From Allium sativum (taxonomy: Eukaryota; Streptophyta; Magnoliopsida; Asparagales; Amaryllidaceae): DNA of 64,000 bases. The stretch covers positions 30,091,659 through 30,155,658 of the forward strand of contig CM060909.1 of assembly GCA_030737875.1 (NCBI GenBank). Reading direction: 5' to 3'. This document shows positions 32,472 through 45,452 of the stretch, one piece after another. Below the pieces are notes generated by a model that saw only the letters and a list, made by a program, of their open reading frames with translations, did no database searches and was not told the origin of the DNA. The position numbers and the translations under genes were made by a program. How positions within the stretch are numbered: position 1 is the stretch's first letter; every line of letters starts with the position of its first letter.

Positions 32472-33858
32472 AAAATAATTTCGTCCTCGAAATTGCTAAG
32501 TTAGAGGACGACCCTATCTATTAAAATTCCTAAGATTTGTTTACCCCTTATTTCTGATTTTAACTGAACCAATTAATATCGACTAAAATATATATTTATT
32601 CCGACTAACTAAAATTTTCAAAAATTCTGAAAATTTTGCAACACTTTAAATTTTCGGAAAATTTCGCCAGCACCTCCTTTGTACTGGTCAATATCTCAAA
32701 CTCCAACTCGCCTCTCTGGGCCTTCTCCAACCCAAAAGAAAATCAAACAGCCAAGCGGCTTGCCAATTCGGCTCATAAATCTCATGCTTATATCAAATAT
32801 AAACTTGTACCTTTTTGTCGGGCATTTCATTATCTCATTTCCATCTGCTATTAATTTAGCAGATACCAATGCCACCCCAATCAAAATCCAATCAGTTTTA
32901 GCACCAACACAACCATTCGCTTATATCCAAGCCAATTATCATTTTAACTCGAGTTTGATTTTCGATTTCAAACTCTTAACTCATCAGTACAAGACCATTT
33001 CAGATTATTCTCTTATCACCCCAGTTTTACTTAACTTAACAAGTTAAATTTAAATTTTAGAATTTAAATTCCTGGGCTTTTATTTCTTTTTATTTTTTCA
33101 AATCAAATTGAAATCATAATCAACAATTCAAAACCTTTGAATTTCTGAACACCTTGATTTCGCAAAACTGATTTGAAAATAAAATCTTGGGTTGTAATCC
33201 GTCACTTACAACTCGAAAATCACACTGATGATGTGTACACCATCATCAGAATTATTTTCCAGCGATCAAAGTGAGTTCAATACTATATTTATTTTCAAAA
33301 CTCCAACTTAAACACTTCCATCTTGAATTAGTTCAAAATGTCCTTATTAAAACAAATTCAAAACCTCCCAGGATTTTAAAATTCACCTATCTCTAATCCA
33401 GATTCAATTACAAACACTTATCTGAATTTCCAGTTTTTAATTTCAATTCTGACTTTAATTTCAGATTTAATTCACTTCGTAATACTTGTACGAAATTTGA
33501 TTGGTTATTTTCATAACCGTTTCACTTTTAAAATCTTACTCGATTATAATAACAACCAACACATTATAATATTTCCAATATATATACTTCGGGTAAAATT
33601 ATTTCATTTACCCTCTTTTCAAAACATACCATGTCGGTTCATCGAATTCAAGTGTTTATTTACTCCTACCGATACAGTGGATCAAACTGATCGACGAGAA
33701 CTCATAAACAACTCAGCCAATGAATCTCTACAATATAAAACCATTTTTATATCAAATACAAATACGCACTCGTATATATACACTCAACTCAATCTAGGGT
33801 ATTACTAACCCTATCTCTACCGAGTCACGCCACAGAGCCAAGGTAATTCTTAACTTAA
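32472..33858 (-). other. Non-coding interior of the minus-strand element
   Basis: About 1.4 kb with no gag, protease, reverse transcriptase or integrase motif in any frame. The longest frames (about 100-120 codons at 32679..33047 and 33497..33808) are AT-rich and have no family resemblance. The part nearest the primer binding site (33780..33858) is shared with the element at 53700. Confidence 0.8.
33795..33813 (-). other. Primer-site-proximal hairpin (candidate packaging signal)
   Basis: Minus strand TAGGGT, loop TAGTAAT, ACCCTA, 45 nt after the primer binding site and preceded by AGAGA. Homologues with compensatory stem changes occur in the other two non-autonomous elements. Confidence 0.6.
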
Positions 33859-33870
33859 GCTCTGATACCA
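33859..33870 (-). other. Primer binding site of the minus-strand element
   Basis: Minus strand TGGTATCAGAGC, two bases after the 5' LTR. It is identical to the Tekay-like primer binding site. Confidence 0.92.
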
Positions 33871-34284
33871 ACTGTAACGACCCGGATTTTGAGCGACTTT
33901 GGTTATCGACGTAAGCTCGATGTCGATAACCAAAACATCGAAGAATCCCGGTAATTAATGAAAGAAATTAGAAGGTGAGAATAGATAAGATAGAAACTTA
34001 TAATAGAAGAAAAAGAAGAACACAACATCAGAGTAACACGAACCTCACATAGGAACGAATAACATATAATAGATAACATAACTTTGAAATATAACAGTTA
34101 TGTATACAATAGCACTTATCAGAGTACAGCACTTACAACACAGCGGAAATAAACTATAGCTATATGATCCAGAAGCCTCCTGCTCCAGCTCTTCAAGTAT
34201 ATCTGTAAAATCCCGACTACTTGACTGCCCGTACAAATTTAGGCACCTAAGAGTTTAGGGAAAACAACAAAGTAAACTCCGGGT

Positions 34285-34298
34285 CAGTCATGGGACTG
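34285..34298 (-). other. Conserved U5 hairpin, right LTR
   Basis: Minus strand CAGTC-CCAT-GACTG, 412 bp from the LTR 3' end, the same distance as in the left LTR. Confidence 0.65.
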
Positions 34299-35989
34299 GT
34301 GTGAGTAAAAAAGTTTAAACAGGTATATGAACAAGTAAACGATGTCCCATAAGACCACGCCGCATAACGGAACGGGTTTTTCCCTTATGAGAATCCAAAA
34401 TATATTTATATCAAAAACCTTTTGATATTATAATAATGTCTATGTACAAATAGATATCAACTAGCAGAAACACTTTCATCTCACGTTCTACATATATGGT
34501 ATACAATCAAAATCGCAAGCACGTATTGGATAATGGGTTTCCAACTATGACAAGGTATGGAACCACCTTCCGATCAGTGTACTCTAGGAACGATACACTG
34601 GAGTTCAACAAGAACATCTTGTAACTCAGCCACACATGACCGACCACTCATTTAGCTTGAGTGTATCGAATGTATATCACCAACGGTTGGGATCAGCAAC
34701 CGTTCCCGTATATATATGGGACAACATTGATAGATTTAAGAAGCAAATGAATATTCTCTAGATAGGTGATTATACACCCTACTTCTGTGCGACCGACTTA
34801 GCCATGCTGCCTGCCCGATTTCGGTCATTTACTGGTTGATGAGGCTAGAAGCTACGCTTTATCATCACATCAGATTCACTTCGAATGCCACATTGTCAGA
34901 TCCATCGAAATCACTAATTGACGTTTACAACAGTACATTACGTGTCAGCTAAAAGAAGTTTCCTTCTCCGCTTCCACTCTTGGTACGTTTGAAGAAATCA
35001 ATGTACGTGACCTTTCTGGAAATACTCTGTCAGACATCCATCTTCATTCACTTAAAATGTCACATCGTCATACCCGCCAAATCACAAATTGACTTATCCA
35101 AAAATAACACGGGTATACAGCTAAGAGAAACGAATTCCTCCGCCACCAAACGTGAATGCGTTTGAACAGATCAACTTACGCGATCCATTGGATATACTCT
35201 GTCAGACCTTCGTCCATACAAGTTGTCCTAGGACTGGACAAACCGAAGGCACTATTCCGTATATCCATCTTAGTCACTGTTATCTAAGACTTATACAACA
35301 GCCCTTGCATTTTACTCCGTCTTCAATTATCTTTGGCATATATGATTCGCGACGCTTATGCCAATACAGAGTGGTTCTATCGATAATAATCCAATCGGTC
35401 TCTCCATATTGACAACATTAAAATGGTCAAAAACTTCGATAGCCGGTGAGTTAACTATCAAAGAAAAACAAGTGTGCAAACAACGATATTATTTCCAAAT
35501 GGAAATTATATCGAACAAACATCATTTAACATAAATCTCTTTAGTTCATTTATTTACTTATCTCCTGTTTCCCTATATTCAATATTTCTTATTTTCTTTT
35601 ATCAGAAAACATTTCTGATTCTCGTTTGGAAAACATTTCCAAAACTCCTTTACGATCAAACCTTACCATTTCTTAGTCAAGAAGGAAGTCACTCAAGTTG
35701 GGGTATAATTACCTCTCAGACCTTAACTGAACAACGTTATAACTTCGAAATGGTCAAAGTTTATCTTTTAATCTTAAACAACTTCTTTACCCCTTTCTCG
35801 GATTCAATTTTACTAATCCACTTCTATATTTAAAACATTGGTTATAACGATAACGTTATAATCCCTCCTTTCGAATTATCTAACTTTAATTATAACTTCT
35901 ATTCTTATTAGTGAATAATTAACCTAACACTTATTTATTTATAAATAAATAAATCTCTATTTAAACATTGGAAAAGTATAAGTACTTTC

Positions 35990-37485
35990 CCGAATTCGAT
36001 ATAATCGAATTTGCCGATTAGCTCTCTTCGAGAAATCTCTATTTGATTAAATCTTCTTCGAATAACCTATATTCGATTAACTCCTTCTCGAATAAACGAT
36101 ATTCGATAATCTCTCTTCGAATAACTAATATTCGATAACTCTTCCTTCTCAAATATCTCATATTTGAAAATCTCACTTCGATTAAACTATAATTGATAAC
36201 TCCCTTCGATGAAACTAACATCGATAACTCCTTTCGATGAAACTAACATTGATAACTCATTTCGATGAAACTAACATCGATAACTCCTTTCGATGAAACT
36301 AACATCGATAACTCCTTTCGATGAAACTAACATCGATTTACTCCTTTCGATGAAACTAACATCGATTTATTTAACTCGACGAACTTAACTTGACTCAACT
36401 AACTCGACTTACTTGGTTCGACCAATTCGATTCGATTAACTAGGCTCGACTAACTTGACTAACTTAACTCGACTTACTTGGTTCGACCAATTCGATTCAA
36501 TTAACTAGCCTCGACTAACTTGGTCGAACCACCCGATCAACTCAACTTATTTAACTTAACTTATTTCTCAACTAGATCAACTCGATTAACTCCTATCGAA
36601 TAACTAATATTCGATTAAACTCCATTCGCTTGACTCTAGATCGCAGCGATCACAATGGTTACGCCTGACTCCCTCAGGAAACATCCGACCGCCGTAGGCT
36701 ATTTACAGCCCTGCGAATTACGCTAGCAGTCGTATAAGATGGCAACTTACCCTGAATACTGTGTTTGACTAACTCTGTCTCAAATAACTATATTTGATTA
36801 ACTCTAGTTCGTTTTAACTCTAATCGGTTAACTCTAACTAATTAACTCCAACTGGTTAACTCTAACTAATTAACTCTAACCGATTAACTCTAACTGGTTA
36901 ACTCTAACTGATTTACTCTAACTAATTAACTCCAACTTATTAACTCTAACTGGTTAACTCTAACTGATTTACTCTAACTAATTAACTCCAACTGATTAAC
37001 TCTAACTGATTAACTCTAACTGATTAACTCTAACTAGTTAACTCTAACTGATTAACTCTAACTGGTTAACTCTATTTGACTAACTCGACTTGACTAACCC
37101 CTTTCGAATAACATATTCGATTAAGTAACTTTCGAATACCATATTTGATTAACTAACTTCGAATCCCATATTCGATTAACTCCTTTCGAATACCATATTC
37201 GATTAACTAACTTCGAATACCATATTCGATTAACTAACTTCGAATACCATATTCGATTAACTAACTTCGAATACCATATTCGATTAACTAACTTCGAATA
37301 CCATATTCGTTTAACTAACTTCGAATACCATATTCGATTAACTAACTTCGAATACCATATTCGTTTAACTAACTTTGAATACCATATTCGATTAACTAAC
37401 TTTCGAATAACATATTCGATTTACTCCCTTCGAATACCATATTCGATTTAACTCCTTTCGAATGTCTATATTCGATTAACTTTAT
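35990..37485 (-). repeat. Minisatellite block of the right LTR
   Basis: Same order of hairpin, 14-bp and 27-bp repeat arrays as 28085..29625. It differs in unit number (for example fewer TCGATGA units at 36205..36365) and in isolated stem substitutions. Confidence 0.85.
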
Positions 37486-38740
37486 TCACTTTATAAAGAT
37501 TTCCTTTTTAACAACGTTTTATTCATTTGAAAAGATTTACTTTTAAATAACGGTTCAAAAAAAAATGATTTCCCTTTTATAACGTTTCCTTTCCAATTCT
37601 ATTTGTAAATGGTTTACAAATATTCCCTTTTAAATTTATTCTTGAAATATTCTAACTCCTTAAATTCCCGGGAAAATTCACCATAACCTCCTTTGTATCG
37701 GGAGCATCGAGAAAATCCCCAAACTCGCCACACAGGCCTTTCCATTCAAAAAGAAATATTTTGAATTTATTTCCTTTTCAAATATCTCCTATTTATAAAT
37801 ATTCCAATTTATAAACATTTCTTATTTATAAATATTCCACTTTATAAATATCTCTTATTTATAAATATTCCATTTTATAAATATTCTATTTTCAATATCA
37901 CTTTGAAAATCCCCTTATCAACATTTCGATATGTTATGGTATTCAATCATATCAAATCACGATGTTCAATATCGTCCATACACATATAATCAACAACAGA
38001 TTATATATCACATTATATATCACAATATAAAAATCACAGTAAAATATCTGTTGAGGAATCCAGTTGGATTCCTCCAACCTGTTTCCCTGCATCACAGATG
38101 TTAGACAATATAGATAACATCACTTTCAGTTCCATATGATATATTCTGTTAAACAGAATCAATATAGAAATTCAACTAACTGACTAGCAGTTCAATCAAA
38201 CAGTCAACATACAGTCAATCAACCAATATCTAACAATTCTAAAAATACAACATGAAATTATAAACTGTCCAGAGTTAGTGAGATTTACTCACATTGGAAG
38301 ATCATCGTTGATAATGATAACCATCGCTCGATTTGATTCAGACGGACAATTTATTTCACTATAAATTGTAACGAGCTCAGATGGACTTCTAGTCAGTTCC
38401 ATGATGTAGTGTCCGTCCACACGATCCTAACGGATCTGACCGTTCGAAATTCTGATCAAGTGTGATAAAGTTATTAATTTTACAAGTTATAAATGGTTTA
38501 AACTAAACAAAACTAATTAAAATTGCCATTTGGGCCTTACTGTTTGAAATTCGGCCCATTCCCACTTGCTAAACCCACGTTCCTCTTTACTCCATCTTCT
38601 ACAGTATATCCCTTTTTCATCCCTGTTTGATTCCGATTCCAGAAATTTTAACTGGCCATTTCAAACAAATAATTCAATCATTTCATTTTGTTCCTCATGC
38701 CACCCTTTTACACAGCTCGACCACCCACTGATCCACATCA

Positions 38741-39067
38741 CTAATGCCGCTCCTTCTTCCCAGTACACTTTGCGCACCCAACTTCTTCCAAAAGGCCATG
38801 GCCAACACTTTGAACCTCCACCTCTCCTCCTTTAACTGCACAGACATTTGCCAACTTTCTCACCTGTACACCCACACTACACCACCGTACCATCTTCTCA
38901 TAGTACACACCACGCAACAGTGAACCCCACTTCTCTTTTATTCTTCCTACAACCGACCCAACGAGTCTGCCTCGTTTTCCTTTCTTCAACCAAACAGACA
39001 AGAACCCGTACCACCTAAACTCCTCACCGCTCTTCACGAAGTTCACTGACGCGTCCACTAAAGCCAT
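38741..39067 (-). CDS. Hypothetical 108-residue frame in the LTR GC-rich island (right)
   Basis: Counterpart of the frame at 30879..31205, with the same start and length and six residue differences. It lies downstream of the promoter of the 5' LTR, so it is the copy more likely to be transcribed as leader. Function unknown. Confidence 0.25.
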   Translation of the reverse strand: MALVDASVNFVKSGEEFRWYGFLSVWLKKGKRGRLVGSVVGRIKEKWGSLLRGVYYEKMVRWCSVGVQVRKLANVCAVKGGEVEVQSVGHGLLEEVGCAKCTGKKERH

Positions 39068-39355
39068 CCAGCCTCTCCAAACTCCACCTACTCAGAACTC
39101 CCTCCCTATCTCCCCTCTGGTCGAATGCGATCATCAGCCCTAGTGTTGGCTGTTATAGTCGGCCCCCAAAATAGTTAATCGAGCTGGGTATAAGTGGTAT
39201 AGGATTAAAGAGGAGGTTATGGCGATTTGCAACTACATTGATTTCATGGTTTAAGCAATTTTATTCTGATTTAATTTCTTGAAGCAATTAATGAAGGCCG
39301 GCGGCTTCAATTTTATTACAGAGGAAATAGAAGATTAGGTCTTAAGTTAGGAGGG

Positions 39356-39363
39356 TATTTATA
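39356..39363 (-). promoter_or_regulatory. TATA box, right LTR of the minus-strand element
   Basis: Minus strand TATAAATA, identical to the left-LTR copy. Confidence 0.5.
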
Positions 39364-40313
39364 TGAATTAGGTTGGATTTGTGAGGCAAATAGTTCTCCA
39401 CGTTTCTCCTTTAGTTTTTGAAAGGTGTTGAATTTTCCACATTCACGGTTTTGCTAAGGAGTAATGAAATGAACGGTGGCTCATTTTTGACCCCAGAGGA
39501 AAGAAATGGATTAGGAGATATTTGTTTTACACTTTCGGGTACCCCATTATACGAAATTTTGTTTGTCCACGGGCTGATATGAAAATACCGTTATGGCCCG
39601 TAAGGTACCACGATTTCAAAAATATAAAAATACCGGTAGGTGGACTCATATTTTGAAACTTCAAAATGTTGATTTCAGGGTGCGAAATACTTCAAAATAA
39701 AAAGTCACTTATTAAATTAATTAAAAATTACCATAAAATTCTAAAAATTAATTTATCGTTATGTCTCTAAAGAACCTTGTCTAAATTCAAACCCGATCTC
39801 TAGTTATATCGAATAAACCATTATGGTCGATAAACGATTCTATAGCGACTATTATAAAATTTGATTTGGACATATCTCAAAATCTATACGACGAAATCCT
39901 GATTTTTCTCTTCCACTAGAAGATATACTCGACCAGCTCCACACGTTTTTTGTTTCATAGAAATCCAGCTTAAAACGAATCCTGTACATTCAGCTGAAGT
40001 TCGAATCGCCAATTTACGAACTGCAGCGCCATTTCGAGCTCGTTTATAAATATATTATAAACTATACGTTCAACTGTCGTCGATTCAATATAATCGTTAT
40101 TTCGAATCGAAACTCCACCAAATCTCGTATGCTATTCAATTCACATGATATTGTGAATTTCACTATTTCCGACTATTTCGACATTATAATATATTATTAT
40201 ATTATAATTATTAATTAAATATTATTTAATTAAACGATCATTAACTTCTTTAAATCACCAATTATATAATTAAATAAATTAATTATATATCTCTAAAAAT
40301 GCGGGTCATTACA

Positions 40314-40318
40314 GCTAC
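40314..40318. repeat. TSD of the minus-strand element, right copy (GCTAC)
   Basis: Matches 25964..25968. Confidence 0.92.
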
Positions 40319-41931
40319 TGATGCTCATGATTGGAGTAGCTACCTTGAAGGAGCTGAAGTAGTAGCCGTCCGGACGTATTGTTGATTGTGCGGATAAGTG
40401 AGGAATTTGGTGCCTCCGGCTTCGTTCAAACCCAGAACGAACTTGTAAATGGACTGTGTGTCTGATATTGGATTTTGTTCTGTGCTGATTAATCTCTATA
40501 AAATATATATATATGTTTGGCGGCGGAGAATTTATTCTCTTGCTTAACGCCCTTCTCTGAGACGTACAAGCTCATAGATTATATATAGATAGAAATCAGT
40601 CGCATGGAGCGGATTGCCTGTGTGGCACGCCTAAGTGGCATATGATCAAGGCTTCTGTTGCAAAGCAAAGTCTTGTGGTTGATGATCAAAGCATGGTCTG
40701 TGTGACGTAGCTTTGTGTATAGCGTGGATTCGCGAGCCTCACACCTCGGTATGAGTCAAAAACATGAGAAGGATCCAAGGAGTGCACGACGTTTCTTTCT
40801 AGCTATGGTGGTGTCAGTGACCTACTAGCCCTGATATTTATATATACTTTTCACCTGTGTGGTTGTTGGAATGCAAGGCGCCTCGATTATAGGTCTGTAA
40901 GGACCGGGAAACATGTGTTCAGGAATTGCCAATCCTCAAAAGTAAGAGAGGACCGGCCTTGGAGGATCCAGGGATTGCTGTGTGCGGTCCTGGGACATTT
41001 GCTAGAGTGTCTCGAAAGGAGAGGAGCTTGCCCCTTGCCTCGACTCATGATGGAATCCAATTTCCAATACAAAATAAGTGGATGTGATTGTATTACTAGT
41101 ATGGTGACATAGTAGATGGTAGCTATGCCGCCTAGGATTGATATTTATGATTAAATTTGCTTTTGAAACTTATATGCACTAGTGATAATATCAAACACTT
41201 TCGTTTTGTACGTATGAAGCATTTTTGGCCATTATAAGGTAAAACTCAATCCTCCGGCTTGTGTTGCATTGTGTGATGGGACCTGAGTCTTATAATGGCT
41301 TCATTTTATAAAAAGCATTACGATGATTTAACCATTTACCTTATTTCATGCACTAGCACTCATTGGAGTAAACCCGTTCCGTGAAAGTGGCGTGGTCCTT
41401 TGATTTGCCTTATTATTGTTGTTTAGTAGGTTAAGTAGATTTCTCATACCAGTCCCATGACTGACTCATAGTTTGTTTCACCTTGGAAACTCGGGTGCCC
41501 TTACTTTCACACGGGCAGCCTAGTTACAGGTAGCTGACATATTTTGGGCATGGCACCGCTGTAGAGGTGCACTTTTGGCTTATCGCGAGGCTTGACTACA
41601 CCGTGATGACTATGACTATTTCCGCCATTATTGTATATGTATTATGATTCCTCCACAGGCGATGTAGACTGATGTTTAGTTTATGCACTCTTTATGTATT
41701 ATGATTCCTCCATTGGCGATCTTGACTGATTATGTACTATTATGCACTAAGTCGTATCCTGCACTGTGCTCTGTGATGTGGTGATATATATATATGATTC
41801 CACTGTCATATTTGTGTAAATTGTTCTATTTCTTGTTTATGCTATTATCTGTATTCTGCTAATGATGATTAATGTGTTATATTCCAATGATTATCCTTAA
41901 CACCGTAGCACGAGGTTTTGGGATCGTCACA
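40319..41931 (+). mobile_element. Solo LTR, distal segment
   Basis: It completes the solo LTR and is collinear with 43490..45053 of layer 1. It ends ATCGTCACA followed by the AGATT TSD. No gene is supported; the small frames at 40887..41112 are incidental. Confidence 0.85.
41450..41463 (+). other. Conserved U5 hairpin, solo LTR
   Basis: CAGTC-CCAT-GACTG, 468 bp from the LTR end. It is followed by an AGTTT/AAACT second stem (about 41470..41492). Confidence 0.6.
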
Positions 41932-41936
41932 AGATT
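41932..41936. repeat. TSD of the solo LTR, right copy (AGATT)
   Basis: Matches 10642..10646. Confidence 0.88.
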
Positions 41937-42990
41937 TGAGGTAAAACAAAAATAATATTATTGTTAAATAGATTTGTGTCAAAGCACAAATAACATTTTT
42001 GTTAATAAGGTTTGTGTCAAAACATAAATAGCATTTTTGTTAAATAGGTTTGTGTTAAAACACAAATAGCATTTTTGGTAAATAGATTTGTGTTACAACA
42101 AAAATATTCATTTTGCTAAATTTTGATTGTTAACAATATGAAATATTATTAATATTCAATTTGTTAAACTAGAATTGTTAACAAAATGAAATTATCACTT
42201 TTAATCATTTTGTTAAACTAGAATTGTCAACTTAAAAGAAATCACCACTTATATTCATTTTGTTAAACTAGAATTGTTAACAAAATGAAATTATCACTTC
42301 TAATCATTTTGATTAAACTAGAATTGTCAACATAAATGCAATCATCACTTATATTAACTTTACTAAACTAGAATTGTTCATAAAAATGAAACTATCACTT
42401 GTAATCATTTTGTTGAAATAGAATTGTCAATAAAAATGAAAAATATCATTTTAATCATTTTGTTGAAATAGAATTGGCAACAAAATTAATGAATCACTTT
42501 TTAATCATTTTGTTAGAATTATCAACAAAAATGAATGTATCTCTTTTTATGCATTTTGTTGAAATAGAATTTGTATGCAAATTATAGAATCATTTTTTGA
42601 CAATATATACATTAGAATTTGTGTATATATTAAAGGGACATTTCTACTGACAATATACACATTAGAATTTTTGTATAAATTAAAAAGACATTTTTATTAT
42701 CAGAATATTTATTAGATTTTGTGTGCAAATTAAGTAAACATTTTTATGTATGTCGTGTCACACATTGAAACTATAAACAAATAAAAACATTTCTTTTTAT
42801 TTGTTAAAGTGTAAAATAGAAATTGCATACAAATAATGAAAATAAAAATTATCTTTTTATTTGTCATTAGCAAAGATGTCATGTAAATAAAATACATATT
42901 TATTGGACATTTTGAACATTTAGATGTGATATGCCAATAAAATAGTCTTTTATTTGATGTGTTAAACACGTTAGTAGAATCGTCGAATGA
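41937..42990 (+). repeat. Hairpin minisatellite, distal half (layer-1 5' LTR)
   Basis: Units such as ACAAATAGCATTTTTGTT and AATGAAATTATCACTTTTAA, with TAGAATTGTCAAC spacers; period about 35-60 bp. Confidence 0.8.
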
Positions 42991-44660
42991 TTTATATTTG
43001 TATATAATTTTATATACATAAATATAAATTAAAATTAAACGAATCGCACGCGGTAGTTCGCGTTTCGGAATCGTAACTTTAAACGATTGTACCTAATGAT
43101 CCGACTGTCGGATTTTCCCAAAACTGAAATCGTTAGGACTGCTTTGGGAAGATCTTTCCAATTATATAAATTTTGTTAAAATCCAACGGTTAGATTGCGA
43201 GAAAAGTGTAAATCAAATTTTGATAAAAAACAGCACCAGGGCTACCTATTAACCCGAAGCATCGTTAAATTAAATTAGGCTATTTTTATATAAATGAAAA
43301 TAGCGATAAATCGTTATAAAATAATATTAACGATATGAAATGATATAAATTATATTTATGCGAGAATTATTTGAAAAGACCAAGTTCAATCTCATTTCAA
43401 ATAATTAAGTGACGATTTAAATCGAAGATATTGAAGACGTCGATTGAAGTCCGACGATCTTCACATCGAATGGACGACTACTGATGCCCGGCATTGGTTA
43501 GCTCCAAGTAAAGGGTTAAAAGTTGTAGTTTGTCCGGACGTACTTGTTGATTGTCCGGATATGCGAGCACCTCTCTTCCGTATTGGACATACGGGACGAG
43601 GAATAAGGTGTCTCCGGTTTCGTTCAGATCTAGAACGGACTTGTAAATGGACGTGTGTATGACATTGGATTTCATTCCATGTAAATTGATTTCTATTTAA
43701 TATATATCTATATGGTGGCAGAGAGTTTATTCTCTTGCTTAACACCCTTCTCTAAGACGCACGATCTCAGAGGTTATATATTGGTAGTTATCGATCGCAT
43801 GGCATGAATTGTCAATGTGGCATGCCACGATGCAAATGATCGAGGCTTTTGTTGAAAAGCAGAGCCTTGTGGTTGATGATCAAAGCACGACCTGTTTTGG
43901 CGTAGCTTTGTGTATAGCGTTACTTCGCGAGTCTCACACCCCGGTATGAGTCAAAAACGGACAAGGGAACGAAGGAAGTACGCACGTTTCTTTCTAGCTA
44001 GAAGTGGTATCTAGGTTTTACAAGCCCTGACATTTTATTTATGTGGATGATGGATTACGAGGCCTCGGTTATATTGGTCGATAGTGACCAATTTATAGGT
44101 TCCATAGGACTGGGAAGCGTGTGTTCAGGAATTTCCAATTTGCTAAAGTATTTGTGGACCGGCCCTGTAGTGTCCAAGGGTTCGCCAGCGTCCGAATCCC
44201 GAGACATTTCTAGAGTGTCTCGAATCGGTAAGGAGATCGTTCCTAGCCTTGACTCATGATGGAAATCCAACTTCCAATACGACATCATGCAGTTTTGATT
44301 GTAAACTAGTATGGCGACATAGTAGGATGGGGTACTATGTCGTCTATAATTGATACATTATGATTGAAATGTTTTTGAAACATATATACACTAATAATAA
44401 TATCAAATCTGTTTTTATCGTATCAAGCATTTTTGACCATTATAAGGTAAAACTCTATCCTCCGGTTTGCGTTGCATTATGTGATGGGACTTGATTCTTA
44501 TAATGGTTTCATTTTTCTAAAAAGCATTGCGTTGTTTAACGATTTACTTTATTTATGCACTGACAATCCAATGGAGTAAACTCGTTCCGCGTTAGCGGTG
44601 TGGTCCTGTGATTTGCCATATTATTTGATAAGTTAATTTTAACTGTTAGATTTCCCATAC

Positions 44661-44674
44661 CAGTCCTATGACTG
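44661..44674 (+). other. Conserved U5 hairpin, layer-1 5' LTR
   Basis: CAGTC-CTAT-GACTG, 379 bp from the LTR end. The second stem is AGTTTG/CAAACT. Confidence 0.62.
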
Positions 44675-45055
44675 ACCCGTAGTTTGTTTCACTTTCAAAC
44701 TCGAGTGTCCATATTTTCCACACGGGCAGTCGAGTAGCTTATTTTGCAGATATATCGAGCAGGATTCTGGATCGAAGCTTAAAGCTATGTCCAGAGCATC
44801 GGTAGTCTTCCGCTGTATCAGTCTATCGGTTCCGCTACACTGTATTAAATTCATTGTACTTTATCTTCAGCTGTATTATATTCAATGTACTCTGATAGTC
44901 TGTACTCTGATGTAACATTAATGTAATATTTATAAAATTCTTCTGTTATTTGTTCTGATGTTATGTATGCCCAAAGTTAGCGTATTCAGTTTTTTGAACG
45001 GTCTTGGTCGATTTTGCGATCGATTAGGTCCGGGCGAAATCCGAATCGTTACAGT

Positions 45056-45067
45056 TGGTATCAGAGC
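45056..45067 (+). other. Primer binding site of the layer-1 element
   Basis: TGGTATCAGAGC, two bases after the 5' LTR end. Confidence 0.93.
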
Positions 45068-45439
45068 TCTAGTTAGCTCAAATCTTTGGGGTACAACTCG
45101 TTAGAACTAAACAAAGACTCATCAGAGGTAGGATTAATAATATCCTATAAAAGAATACTCATTAGAGATAGGATCAGTAGCATCCTAGAATGGGAAAACT
45201 CATTAGAGATGGGGTTAGTAATACCACAGAACGAGTTGAGAGTAACAAGTTCACAATTAACGTATTTGTGATTATATATATAATCCGATTTTAGAAAATA
45301 TGATTTTTGAATATATAAAAATATATATTTGAAAAGTTAATCAACTAATAAAATTATAGAAACTTATAAATGAATGAAAGTTGAGTTGGTTAATTAAACA
45401 ACTTTCAGCTCCGTTCCTTTTCGAGGACGAAAAGATTTT
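45068..45439 (+). other. Minimal interior of the layer-1 element
   Basis: The interior totals 399 bp with the primer binding site and polypurine tract. No coding potential is seen; a 61-codon frame at 45086..45271 runs through the repeats. It contains three 40-bp repeats with hairpins (45117..45228), an AT-rich stretch, and CGAGGACGAAAAG before the polypurine tract. Confidence 0.85.
45117..45228 (+). repeat. Three hairpin-bearing repeats near the primer binding site
   Basis: Units start ACTCAT at 45117, 45157 and 45198. Each has AGAGAT or AGAGGT, then a 6-bp stem around a 7-nt loop: TAGGAT/ATCCTA (45129), TAGGAT/ATCCTA (45169), and TGGGGT/ACCACA with one mismatch (45210). Confidence 0.75.
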
Positions 45440-45452
45440 AAGTGGGGGAGAT
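45440..45452 (+). other. Polypurine tract of the layer-1 element
   Basis: AAGTGGGGGAGAT directly before the 3' LTR. Confidence 0.92.

Larger units (their letters stand above)
25969..40313 (-). mobile_element. Giant-LTR non-autonomous retrotransposon on the minus strand
   Basis: LTRs of 6490 bp (left, 3' LTR) and 6441 bp (right, 5' LTR) enclose a 1414-bp interior without gag or pol. Ends read TGTAACGACCCG and CGGGTCATTACA, a 12-bp inverted repeat with one mismatch, and the TSD is GCTAC. The primer binding site beside the right LTR and the polypurine tract beside the left LTR fix the orientation. LTRs make up about 90% of the element. Sampled LTR divergence is a few percent, intermediate between the Tekay-like and layer-1 elements. 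It sits in the solo LTR. Confidence 0.94.
33873..40313 (-). mobile_element. Right (5') LTR of the minus-strand element
   Basis: 6441 bp. It is shorter than the left LTR mainly because the minisatellites have lost units and a few small deletions lie near 40060..40230. It contains the U5 hairpin at 34285..34298, minisatellites at about 35990..37485, the 108-codon frame at 38741..39067 and TATA at 39356..39363. Confidence 0.93.
10647..41931 (+). mobile_element. Solo LTR of a related giant-LTR family, split by two nested elements
   Basis: The pieces 10647..12177, 23958..25968 and 40319..41931 join into about 5155 bp, starting TGTAACAACCCGG and ending GATCGTCACA, with AGATT on both sides. No primer binding site, polypurine tract or second LTR is present, so this is a product of LTR-LTR recombination. 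Its layout parallels the layer-1 LTR: a start block, a TATA box, a GC-rich island, a minisatellite, a block around 25400..25500 matching 43030..43130, and the conserved 3' hairpin. The sequence is distinct enough to be another subfamily. Confidence 0.88.
41937..45053 (+). mobile_element. Layer-1 5' LTR, distal part
   Basis: It resumes the layer-1 LTR in register with the 3' LTR (from about 48317). It holds the remaining minisatellite, a unique block (43020..44300), the U5 hairpin (44661) and the LTR end ATCGTTACA at 45053. Confidence 0.9.

Noticed and set aside
44720..44860. Possible tRNA- or snoRNA-like fold near AGCATCGGTAGTCTTCCGC
   Set aside because: No cloverleaf, anticodon stem or box motifs could be assembled; it is part of the U5 block common to the LTRs.
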